The notes below the pieces were generated by a model that saw only the letters and a program-made list of their open reading frames with translations, made no database searches and was not told the DNA's origin. Shown one piece after another: positions 1 to 5,260 of a DNA stretch of 6,356 nt; position 1 is the stretch's first letter, and the number at the start of each line of letters is the position of its first letter. Both the position numbers and the translations under genes were made by a program. This DNA comes from DATCLA01 sp036564195. GTDB taxonomy: Bacteria > Bacillota > UBA4882 > UBA8346. Location: assembly GCA_036564195.1 (NCBI GenBank), contig DATCLA010000162.1:1-6356 (forward strand). The letters run 5' to 3'.

Positions 1-3
1 TTA

Positions 4-939
4 TTAATCCTCTTGAAACAGGGTTGTTGACAAATACCGTTCCCCGCTGTCGGGCAGTAAGGCCAGAATGATTTTGTGCTTGTTTTCCGGTCGTTTGGCA
101 AGCTCCGTAGCTGCAAAAACAGCAGCGCCGGACGAAATCCCTACCAACAGTCCTTCGGCTTTGGCAATTTTCCGTGCAGTCTCAAAAGCGGCTTCATTTT
201 TAACTTTAATAATCTCATCAACAATCTCCGGGTTATATGTGTCGGGAACAAATCCGGCGCCAATTCCCTGAATTTTATGAGCGCCCGGCTTTCCGCCGGA
301 TAACACCGGAGAATCATAGGGTTCCACCGCCACCACTTTTAAGTTAGGATTCTTCTCTTTTAGGGCTTCTCCTACTCCGGTGATGGTCCCGCCGGTTCCG
401 ACACCGGCGACAAAAAAATCTACTTTCCCGTCGGTATCCCGCCAAATCTCAGCGGCAGTAGTCCGGCGGTGAATTTCCGGGTTAGCCGGGTTCTTAAACT
501 GTTGCGGAATAAAGGAATTGGGAAGCTCAGCCGCTAATTTTTCCGCTTTCTGAATCGCACCTTTCATCCCCTGCGCACCGGGAGTAAGGATTAACTCCGC
601 TCCCAAAGCTTGCAACAGATTACGCCGTTCCATGCTCATAGTGTCAGGCATGGTTAAGATTAAGCGGTAGCCCCGGGCTGCACAAACAAACGCTAAAGCG
701 ATACCCGTGTTACCGCTGGTGGGTTCGATGATTACCGACTTCTTATTAAGTATTCCCGCAGTTTCAGCAGCTTTAATCATCGCGTAACCGGTCCGGTCCT
801 TAACACTGCCGGCCGGGTTGAAATATTCCAATTTAGCAATGATTGTAGCCACTAGCTCTTGGCTCCGATTATAATTTGCCAATTCCAGCAGCGGGGTGTT
901 GCCGATCAAATCAGTTAAACTTTTTGCTATCTTTGCCAC
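4..939 (-). CDS. cysK: Cysteine synthase (O-acetylserine sulfhydrylase), CysK type
   Basis: PLP enzyme that makes L-cysteine from O-acetylserine and sulfide in the cytoplasm; 311 aa, the usual CysK length. Visible motifs: LIGNTPL (11-17), NPAGSVKDR (41-49) with K47 as the expected PLP lysine, the substrate loop PTSGNTG (73-79), the PLP-phosphate loop GVGTGGT (about 179-185), GISSGAA (about 267-273), and PDSGERYLST near the C-terminus. The QQFKNPANPEIH stretch favours CysK over cystathionine beta-synthase, and there are no CBS domains. The start is GTG, supported by GGGGGAGG at 947-954 with a 7-nt spacer, and the reading begins MAKIAKSLTDLIGNTPL as in relatives. It ends in tandem stops (TAATAA) at the window edge. 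It lies 74 bp after larE, probably co-transcribed but possibly also with its own promoter (996-1024). The paralogue CysM is less likely. Confidence 0.96.
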   Translation of the reverse strand: MAKIAKSLTDLIGNTPLLELANYNRSQELVATIIAKLEYFNPAGSVKDRTGYAMIKAAETAGILNKKSVIIEPTSGNTGIALAFVCAARGYRLILTMPDTMSMERRNLLQALGAELILTPGAQGMKGAIQKAEKLAAELPNSFIPQQFKNPANPEIHRRTTAAEIWRDTDGKVDFFVAGVGTGGTITGVGEALKEKNPNLKVVAVEPYDSPVLSGGKPGAHKIQGIGAGFVPDTYNPEIVDEIIKVKNEAAFETARKIAKAEGLLVGISSGAAVFAATELAKRPENKHKIILALLPDSGERYLSTTLFQED

Positions 940-959
940 TTGCGTTCCTCCCCCAATTT

Positions 960-982
960 AAGTTAATTATTCCAATTAACTT
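960..982. promoter_or_regulatory. Perfect palindrome upstream of cysK (candidate operator or mRNA hairpin)
   Basis: The arms AAGTTAATT (960-968) and AATTAACTT (974-982) are perfectly complementary around the 5-nt centre ATTCC. It sits between larE and the cysK ribosome binding site. No run of U follows it on either strand, so it is not an intrinsic terminator. If the promoter at 996-1024 is used, the palindrome lies just downstream of the start point, a position suited to repression. The minus-strand core ATTGGAAT recalls, from memory only, the GGAAT core reported for the cysteine regulator CymR; this link is unproven. Confidence 0.5.
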
Positions 983-995
983 GGTAGGCATTTTA

Positions 996-1024
996 ATGGT
1001 ACTATAACCGTTATTATTTGTCAA
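996..1024 (-). promoter_or_regulatory. Possible cysK promoter overlapping the larE stop
   Basis: A perfect -35 TTGACA (1019-1024) and a weaker -10 TACCAT (996-1001; 4 of 6 consensus bases) are separated by 17 bp. The -35 is also the coding sequence for the last residues of LarE (V-D-K), so the match could be chance. If real, cysK can be transcribed independently of metY-larE. Confidence 0.35.
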
Positions 1025-1829
1025 CCGTTCCAAGCGTCTCATTCATACTGCCGGTCCGGTAGCCTTGCAAATCCAGGGTAACATATTTAAAACCTAATTC
1101 TTTGAGATAGTTGTTAATCTCCAGGCGGTCCACTGTTTCCCTTAATCTGTCGAATTCTGCAGGTAAAATCTCAATCCGGGCGACTGTACCGTGGTAGCGT
1201 ACTCGGACTTGAGTAAAGCCGCGGTCCAGTAGAAATTGTTCCGCCTGGTCCACCATAGCCAATTTTTCACTGGTAATCGGCTCTCCGTAAGGAAAGCGTG
1301 AGGCTAAACAGGCAAAGGAGGGTTTATTCCAGGTGGGCAGACCCAGTTCATGTGAAAGTTGCCGGATCTCCTGTTTGGTAAACCCGATCTCCCGTAACGG
1401 ACTGACCACCCCCAATTCGGCTACCGCCTGTAAGCCCGGCCGGTAATCGCTGCTATCATCCTGATTAGAGCCTTCGGCCACATACTGAAGGTGTTGCTTG
1501 GCCGCAATGGCCTTAATGGTTGAAAATAATTTCTTTTTACAGAAGTAACACCGGTTCACTGGGTTTGCGGCGAACTCCTCCATTGCCAATTCATCCACAG
1601 TGAAACTGAAATGCCGGATCCCGTTTCGCACCACAAAATCCTGGGCTTCCCGAAACTCCCGTTGCGGAAAAATTGGGGAACGGGCTATTACCGCCAGCAC
1701 CCGGTCCCCCAGGACCACAGAGGCCAATTTCAGCAGAAAAGTAGAGTCTACTCCGCCCGAATAGGCAACCGCCACGCTCCCCAAAGATTGAAGATAAGCT
1801 TTTAAATTAACTAATTTAACCTCTTTCAT
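1014..1829 (-). CDS. larE: LarE-family ATP-dependent sulfur transferase (PP-loop)
   Basis: LarE adenylates the carboxylates of the pyridinium dicarboxylate mononucleotide and inserts sulfur, a step in making the nickel-pincer nucleotide of lactate racemase and related enzymes. The product is 271 aa from the ATG at 1829. The PP-loop SGGVDS is at 24-29; RCYFCK places C94 and C97; SFACLASRFPYG (171-182) holds C174, equivalent to the cysteine that donates its sulfur in Lactobacillus LarE. A TTG nine bases upstream is in frame, but it would overlap the metY stop and touch GGAAGG (1839-1844) with no spacer. The ATG has a 9-nt spacer, so I chose it. The gene begins 5 bp after the metY stop, so co-transcription is likely, and ends with tandem TAATAA. 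larA, larB and larC are absent here, so the substrate in this organism is open; a related general sulfur transferase is the alternative. Confidence 0.88.
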   Translation of the reverse strand: MKEVKLVNLKAYLQSLGSVAVAYSGGVDSTFLLKLASVVLGDRVLAVIARSPIFPQREFREAQDFVVRNGIRHFSFTVDELAMEEFAANPVNRCYFCKKKLFSTIKAIAAKQHLQYVAEGSNQDDSSDYRPGLQAVAELGVVSPLREIGFTKQEIRQLSHELGLPTWNKPSFACLASRFPYGEPITSEKLAMVDQAEQFLLDRGFTQVRVRYHGTVARIEILPAEFDRLRETVDRLEINNYLKELGFKYVTLDLQGYRTGSMNETLGTVDK

Positions 1830-1834
1830 CCCAA

Positions 1835-3127
1835 TCAACCTTCCGCTGCTTTGGTTAATGCCTGATCCAGGTCATAAATTAAGTCTTCCGCGTCCTCAAG
1901 TCCTATTGATAAGCGGATCAGGTCCGGAGTAACTCCGGCCGCTCGTTGGTCGGCCTCGGAAAGCTGCTGATGGGTAGTACTGGCCGGGTGGATCACCAGC
2001 GATTTAGCATCCGCCACATTGGCAAGGAGTGAAAAAATCTCCAGGCTGTCAATGAACTTTTTACCGGCGGCAATCCCGCCTTTGATCCCGAAGGTAAAGA
2101 TGGAACCGGCCCCTCTGGGAAAATATTGCTGCGCCAGTGCATAGTATTTATTTCCCGGCAGACTTGGGTAGTTTACCCAGGCCACCCTGGGGTGGTCTTT
2201 CAGAAAAGCGACGATCTTTTTAGTATTGGCGACATGTCGTTCCACCCGCAGCGATAGGGTTTCCAAACCTTGCAGCAATAGAAAAGAATTAAACGGGCTG
2301 AGCGCCGCTCCGGTATCACGGAGTAATTGGAGCCGAGCCTTGGTGACATAGGCCAGCGGCCCGAAAGCCTCAACATACCTGACCCCGTGGTAACTGAGAT
2401 CCGGTTCGGTCAAACCGGGAAATTTGCCACTGGCCGCCCAGTCAAATTTACCGGAATCAACTATAATTCCGCCGATAGCAGTCCCGTGGCCGCCAATAAA
2501 CTTGGTGGCAGAGTGAACCACTATATCGGCACCGAACTCAATCGGCCGGATCAGATAGGGAGTGCCGAAAGTATTATCAACAATCAGGGGGATCCCATTA
2601 GCGTGAGCAAGCGCTGCCACTGCTTTAAGATCGACCAAATTAATGCCGGGATTGCCGATAGTCTCCACATAGAACGCTTTTGTCCGGGCGGTAACCGCTC
2701 GACGGAAGTTTTCCGGATCATCCGGGTCAACCAGGTGGGTTTTAATACCCAGTCTGGGTAGAGTATTAACAAACAAATTGTAAGTACCGCCATATAAAGT
2801 GCTGGCCGAGACGATCTCATCGCCGGCGTCGGCCAGATTGAGGATGGCGTAGGTAATTGCCGCCGCACCGGAAGCCACTGCCAGGGCTCCGGCACCGCCT
2901 TCCAAGGCAGCCATCCGTTGCTCCAATACCTCAGTGGTAGGGTTCATAATCCGGGTATAAATATTGCCCGGTTCTTTGAGGGCAAAAAGGTTGGCAGCGT
3001 GTTCCGCGTTTTTAAATACATAAGAAGTGGTTTGATAGATTGGCACTGCCCGTGAACCGGTAGCCGGGTCAACTGTTTGACCCGCGTGAATCTGCAAAGT
3101 GTCAAATTTCAGTCTGCGCTCACTCAT
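1835..3127 (-). CDS. metY: O-acetylhomoserine sulfhydrylase (MetY)
   Basis: Cys/Met-metabolism PLP enzyme of fold type I that makes L-homocysteine from O-acetylhomoserine and sulfide (direct sulfhydrylation). Its 430 aa matches MetY, which is longer than the roughly 380-400 aa of cystathionine gamma-synthase or beta-lyase. Visible: FDTLQIHAGQ at 8-17, YTRIMNPT (57-64) supplying the Tyr/Arg that contact PLP phosphate in the neighbouring subunit, VDNTFGTP (183-190) with D184 for the pyridine nitrogen, SATKFIGGHG (206-215) with the PLP lysine K209, and R405 in LIRLSIGLED for the substrate carboxylate. The ATG is preceded by AAAGGGGG (3135-3142) with a 7-nt spacer. It heads a likely metY-larE-cysK unit and lies 128 bp after tcdA. 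Acetylhomoserine as substrate fits the Glu111 seen in the adjacent MetA. O-succinylhomoserine use is the less likely alternative. Confidence 0.95.
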   Translation of the reverse strand: MSERRLKFDTLQIHAGQTVDPATGSRAVPIYQTTSYVFKNAEHAANLFALKEPGNIYTRIMNPTTEVLEQRMAALEGGAGALAVASGAAAITYAILNLADAGDEIVSASTLYGGTYNLFVNTLPRLGIKTHLVDPDDPENFRRAVTARTKAFYVETIGNPGINLVDLKAVAALAHANGIPLIVDNTFGTPYLIRPIEFGADIVVHSATKFIGGHGTAIGGIIVDSGKFDWAASGKFPGLTEPDLSYHGVRYVEAFGPLAYVTKARLQLLRDTGAALSPFNSFLLLQGLETLSLRVERHVANTKKIVAFLKDHPRVAWVNYPSLPGNKYYALAQQYFPRGAGSIFTFGIKGGIAAGKKFIDSLEIFSLLANVADAKSLVIHPASTTHQQLSEADQRAAGVTPDLIRLSIGLEDAEDLIYDLDQALTKAAEG

Positions 3128-3143
3128 AATTGGGCCCCCTTTG

Positions 3144-3158
3144 TTTTAACGGTTAAAA
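3144..3158. promoter_or_regulatory. 15-bp palindrome in the metY leader
   Basis: TTTTAAC-G-GTTAAAA is a perfect inverted repeat around one base. It ends just upstream of the metY Shine-Dalgarno (3135-3142), about 60-75 nt after the predicted start point. The single central base cannot form a tight RNA loop without losing inner pairs, so a dimeric protein operator is the more natural reading. No known box is recognised. Confidence 0.4.
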
Positions 3159-3226
3159 ATGAAGGTTATTTTAAGAGCGATTGACGGTGAAAAAGTTATT
3201 TTCTAGTAACCCTATTAGTTAAATCG

Positions 3227-3255
3227 ATATTAGTATAGGATTTTCCCTTTCTCAA
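3227..3255 (-). promoter_or_regulatory. Likely metY promoter
   Basis: A -35 TTGAGA (3250-3255; 5 of 6) and a -10 TAATAT (3227-3232; 4 of 6) are separated by 17 bp, beginning directly after the tcdA stop codon. The predicted start point is near 3220, giving a leader of about 92 nt. An imperfect inverted repeat (CTAATA/TACTAG, one mismatch) lies at the start of this leader around 3203-3218. Confidence 0.5.
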
Positions 3256-4038
3256 TCAGTTATTCCGCAACTTAAAAGGCATTTCCGCCGCTACTAAATC
3301 CTTGACCACTTCACCGGCGATAATCAACCCGGCCACCGCCGGGACAAAGGAGACACTTCCGGGGATCTGACGCCGGGCCGTACAGGAAAGGGTCGTCCCT
3401 TTGGGGCAGATACAACTGGTACTGCAGCTGTCGGCTTCCGTTTCCATCGGTTTCAGAGGCGGTTCTTTCGAGTAAACCACCTTCAGGGACGTCACCCCCC
3501 GTCGTCGCAGTTCCTTACGGATTACCTTTGCTAAAGGACAGACCGTTGTTTCATAAATATCCGCCACTTCAAACCGGGTCGGGTCCAGTTTGTTACCTGC
3601 CCCCATGCAGCTGATAATGGAAATTCCCAACTGCCGAGCGTTCACAATTAAATCAATTTTGGCTGTAACCGTATCGATGGCGTCTACAATATAATCATAG
3701 TCGGTCCGCACCAGTTCCGCAGCGCAACCCGGCTCATAAAAACGCTGCTGGACTTCAACTTCAACCTCCGGGTTAATCTCCAACACCCGGTCCCGCATTA
3801 CCTCCACTTTCGGCTTTCCAATCGTTTTCCTGGTGGCGTGCAGTTGCCGGTTGAGATTGGTCAGACAGACACAGTCCGCGTCAACCAGGACCAGTTTACC
3901 GATACCCGCCCGAACCAGTCCTTCCACAGTAAAACTGCCGACTCCCCCAATCCCGAATACTGCCACTTTACTGGCAGCCAGTTTCGCCAGGGCCGCCTTG
4001 CCCAGCAATAACTCAGTGCGTGAAAATTGATTTAACAT
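3256..4038 (-). CDS. tcdA: tRNA threonylcarbamoyladenosine dehydratase (TcdA/CsdL, ThiF-E1 family)
   Basis: TcdA uses ATP to dehydrate and cyclise t6A at position 37 of ANN-decoding tRNAs, giving ct6A. The 260 aa carry an E1-type Rossmann nucleotide site: GIGGVGS (29-35), the acidic strand end LVDAD (51-55), NLNRQLHATRKTIGKPK (61-77) with the Arg and Lys of the adenylation site, and VDAIDT (118-123). ISCMGAGNKLDPTRFEVADIYET (142-164) and the C-terminal RRQIPGSVSFVPAVAGLIIAGEV are characteristic of TcdA rather than ThiF or MoeB. C205, C209, C211 and C219 form a Cys-rich insert (CxxxCxC-x7-C) before that C-terminal block. I recall the insert from clostridial homologues; metal binding is an inference. 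The ATG has AAGGA (4047-4051) overlapping the metA stop and an 8-nt spacer. The 11-bp gap to metA implies translational coupling. Another E1-like role in sulfur-carrier activation cannot be excluded. Confidence 0.88.
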   Translation of the reverse strand: MLNQFSRTELLLGKAALAKLAASKVAVFGIGGVGSFTVEGLVRAGIGKLVLVDADCVCLTNLNRQLHATRKTIGKPKVEVMRDRVLEINPEVEVEVQQRFYEPGCAAELVRTDYDYIVDAIDTVTAKIDLIVNARQLGISIISCMGAGNKLDPTRFEVADIYETTVCPLAKVIRKELRRRGVTSLKVVYSKEPPLKPMETEADSCSTSCICPKGTTLSCTARRQIPGSVSFVPAVAGLIIAGEVVKDLVAAEMPFKLRNN

Positions 4039-4049
4039 GATTCCTGTCC

Positions 4050-4967
4050 TTATTTAATTTCGTTAATATTATAAGGTGTTTCCTGATAAACGTAATAATT
4101 CAGCCAGTTTGCAAAGAGCAGATTGGCATGGCCGCGCCAGCAGACCACCGGCAACGCTTGAGGATCATCATTGGGAAAATAGTTCCGCGGGAGGTCAATC
4201 GCCAGCCCTTTGGCCAGATCCCGATCATACTCGATTTTGAGAGTTAGGGGATCATATTCGGAATGACCGGTAACAAAGACCTGACGGCCATCAAGGGTCT
4301 TAATTAAGTAGACTCCGGCTTCGTCCGAGGTTGCCAGTACTTCCAAGCACGGTACTTTCAGGATGTCGGCCTCCCTGACTTCGGTATAGCGGGAATGCGG
4401 CGCATCAAACCAGTCATCAAACCCCCGCAGCAACGGGATATTTTTTTTGACAACCCGGTGCTTAAAGACACCGAACAACTTCCGAGGCAACTGGTATTTG
4501 GGGATCCCGTAATGATAATAGAGCCCTGCCTGAGCCCCCCAACAGATATGAAAGGTTGAGTAAACATTGCGCTTACTCCATTCCATAATCTCGGTAAGTT
4601 CCTGCCAATAGTTTACCGCTTCAAACTCCAGTTGTTCCACTGGCGCTCCGGTAATGATTAACCCGTCAAATTTTTCCCCCTTTACCTCGTCAAATACTTT
4701 ATAAAAAGTTTTCAGATGTTCGGGTGCAGTATTTTTGGAGGTATGGGTCCGGGGATGTAATAACACCACATCCACTTGGAGCGGTGTGTTACCAATCAAA
4801 CGCAACAGTTGGGTCTCAGTCACGATCTTGGTCGGCATCAGATTTAAGATTGCGATTTTAATCGGGCGAATATCCTGGTGGCTGGCACGTTCTTCAGTCA
4901 TAATAAAAATATTTTCATTAGTTAATACTTCAGCGGCCGGCAAATTATTCGGGATGTTGATCGGCAA
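4050..4967 (-). CDS. metAA: Homoserine O-acetyltransferase, MetA (HTS) family
   Basis: This enzyme transfers an acyl group from acyl-CoA to homoserine, the committed step of methionine synthesis; it has the class I glutamine-amidotransferase-like fold of the MetA/HTS family. I start it at the TTG at 4967 (305 aa), not the in-frame ATG two codons earlier. GAGGTG (4975-4980) stands 7 nt from the TTG but only 1 nt from the ATG, and the TTG start gives the family N-terminus MPINIPNNLPA. With this start the catalytic residues fall exactly at the E. coli numbers: C142 in FHICWGAQAGL, and H235 and E237 in TGHSEYDP. Residue 111 is Glu (GAPVEQLEFE); in Bacillus MetA this residue has been tied to acetyl-CoA use, where Gly gives succinyl-CoA use. 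Acetylation also fits the nearby metY. It leads a unit with tcdA, whose Shine-Dalgarno overlaps the metA stop. Confidence 0.95.
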   Translation of the reverse strand: MPINIPNNLPAAEVLTNENIFIMTEERASHQDIRPIKIAILNLMPTKIVTETQLLRLIGNTPLQVDVVLLHPRTHTSKNTAPEHLKTFYKVFDEVKGEKFDGLIITGAPVEQLEFEAVNYWQELTEIMEWSKRNVYSTFHICWGAQAGLYYHYGIPKYQLPRKLFGVFKHRVVKKNIPLLRGFDDWFDAPHSRYTEVREADILKVPCLEVLATSDEAGVYLIKTLDGRQVFVTGHSEYDPLTLKIEYDRDLAKGLAIDLPRNYFPNDDPQALPVVCWRGHANLLFANWLNYYVYQETPYNINEIK

Positions 4968-4980
4968 GAGCATTCACCTC
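4968..4980 (-). promoter_or_regulatory. Ribosome binding site that decides the metA start
   Basis: GAGGTG at 4975-4980 is followed by 7 nt and then TTG (4967). The upstream ATG (4971-4973) lies inside this spacer, one base from the Shine-Dalgarno, too close for normal initiation. Confidence 0.8.
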
Positions 4981-5001
4981 AGCAGATTTGTTTTATATGG
5001 T

Positions 5002-5025
5002 GAATTTCAAATTAAATTTCCAATT
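5002..5025. repeat. Two adjacent 12-bp repeats, each palindromic, in the metA leader
   Basis: GAATTTCAAATT (5002-5013) and AAATTTCCAATT (5014-5025) are head-to-tail and match at 10 of 12 positions. Each contains an inverted repeat (AATTT-C-AAATT and AATT-TCC-AATT). They lie between the predicted metA start point and its ribosome binding site. A further 11-bp palindrome, TGATT-T-AATCA, follows at 5027-5037. A cooperative repressor site is possible, but the local AT-richness makes such patterns easier to get by chance. Confidence 0.4.
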
Positions 5026-5086
5026 GTGATTTAATCATGAAACTTCTCTTGTTAGTAATCAAATTGCTTTAGTCAGATTTAAAAGT

Positions 5087-5095
5087 ATTATAACA
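5087..5095 (-). promoter_or_regulatory. metA promoter (extended -10)
   Basis: A perfect TATAAT (5087-5092) is preceded by TG one base upstream (TGTTATAAT), an extended -10 element that can work without a good -35. The best hexamer 17 bp upstream is TTTATC, which is poor. The predicted start is near 5080, giving a leader of about 113 nt. The promoter lies 41 bp beyond the rplY terminator, so metA-tcdA is a separate transcription unit. Confidence 0.65.
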
Positions 5096-5114
5096 CGAGT
5101 TCCGCGGATGATAA

Positions 5115-5129
5115 AGATCAAAGTGATCT
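5115..5129. repeat. Small hairpin AGATCA/TGATCT after the rplY terminator
   Basis: A perfect 6-bp stem with a 3-base centre (AAG on the plus strand). It lies between the rplY terminator and the metA -10, over or just upstream of where the metA -35 would be. It could be a backup transcription stop or a protein site. Confidence 0.35.
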
Positions 5130-5135
5130 CCGACT

Positions 5136-5160
5136 AAAAAACCCGGCAATATACCGGGTT
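5136..5160 (-). terminator. Rho-independent terminator of rplY
   Basis: On the minus strand a 7-bp stem AACCCGG/CCGGGTT with a 7-nt loop (TATATTG) is followed directly by a T run (six T in total, the first two inside the stem). It starts about 100 nt after the rplY stop. The five G-C pairs plus U tract make a standard intrinsic terminator. Confidence 0.85.
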
Positions 5161-5164
5161 AAAT

Positions 5165-5184
5165 CATCTTCGGCTCCAAAGATG
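5165..5184. repeat. Hairpin next to the rplY terminator
   Basis: CATCTT (5165-5170) and AAGATG (5179-5184) form a 6-bp stem with an 8-nt loop. On the minus strand it immediately precedes the terminator stem. Read on the plus strand it is followed within a few bases by a run of seven T (5192-5198), but no plus-strand gene needs a terminator there. Confidence 0.35.
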
Positions 5185-5260
5185 GTCTGTATTTTTTTAG
5201 TAAATAGTCTCAATAACCGATCCGCCTGTCTTCATTTAAATCTCAGTCATACTGATCCTC

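Noticed and set aside
1836..1838. TTG at 1838 as the larE start (274 aa, overlapping the metY stop)
   Set aside because: It directly abuts the GGAAGG site with no spacer, while the ATG at 1829 is well spaced and starts the protein close to the usual LarE N-terminus.
2327..2895. Overlapping ORFs inside metY (plus strand 2327-2761, minus strand 2584-2895)
   Set aside because: They lie in other frames of a clearly conserved metY gene, have no ribosome binding sites and no recognisable protein features.
4735..5034. Plus-strand ORF of 99 codons across the metA start
   Set aside because: It is antisense to conserved metA coding sequence and its leader, with no ribosome binding site or recognised motif.
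5165..5198. Plus-strand intrinsic terminator (CATCTT/AAGATG followed by a T run)
   Set aside because: The stem is weak, several bases separate it from the T run, and no plus-strand gene lies upstream.
4974..5260. S-box, SAM-II or T-box leader upstream of metA
   Set aside because: The predicted leader is only about 113 nt, and I find no S-box core, no T-box AGGGTGGNACCGCG motif and no convincing SAM-II pattern. The terminator at 5136-5160 lies upstream of the metA promoter and belongs to rplY.
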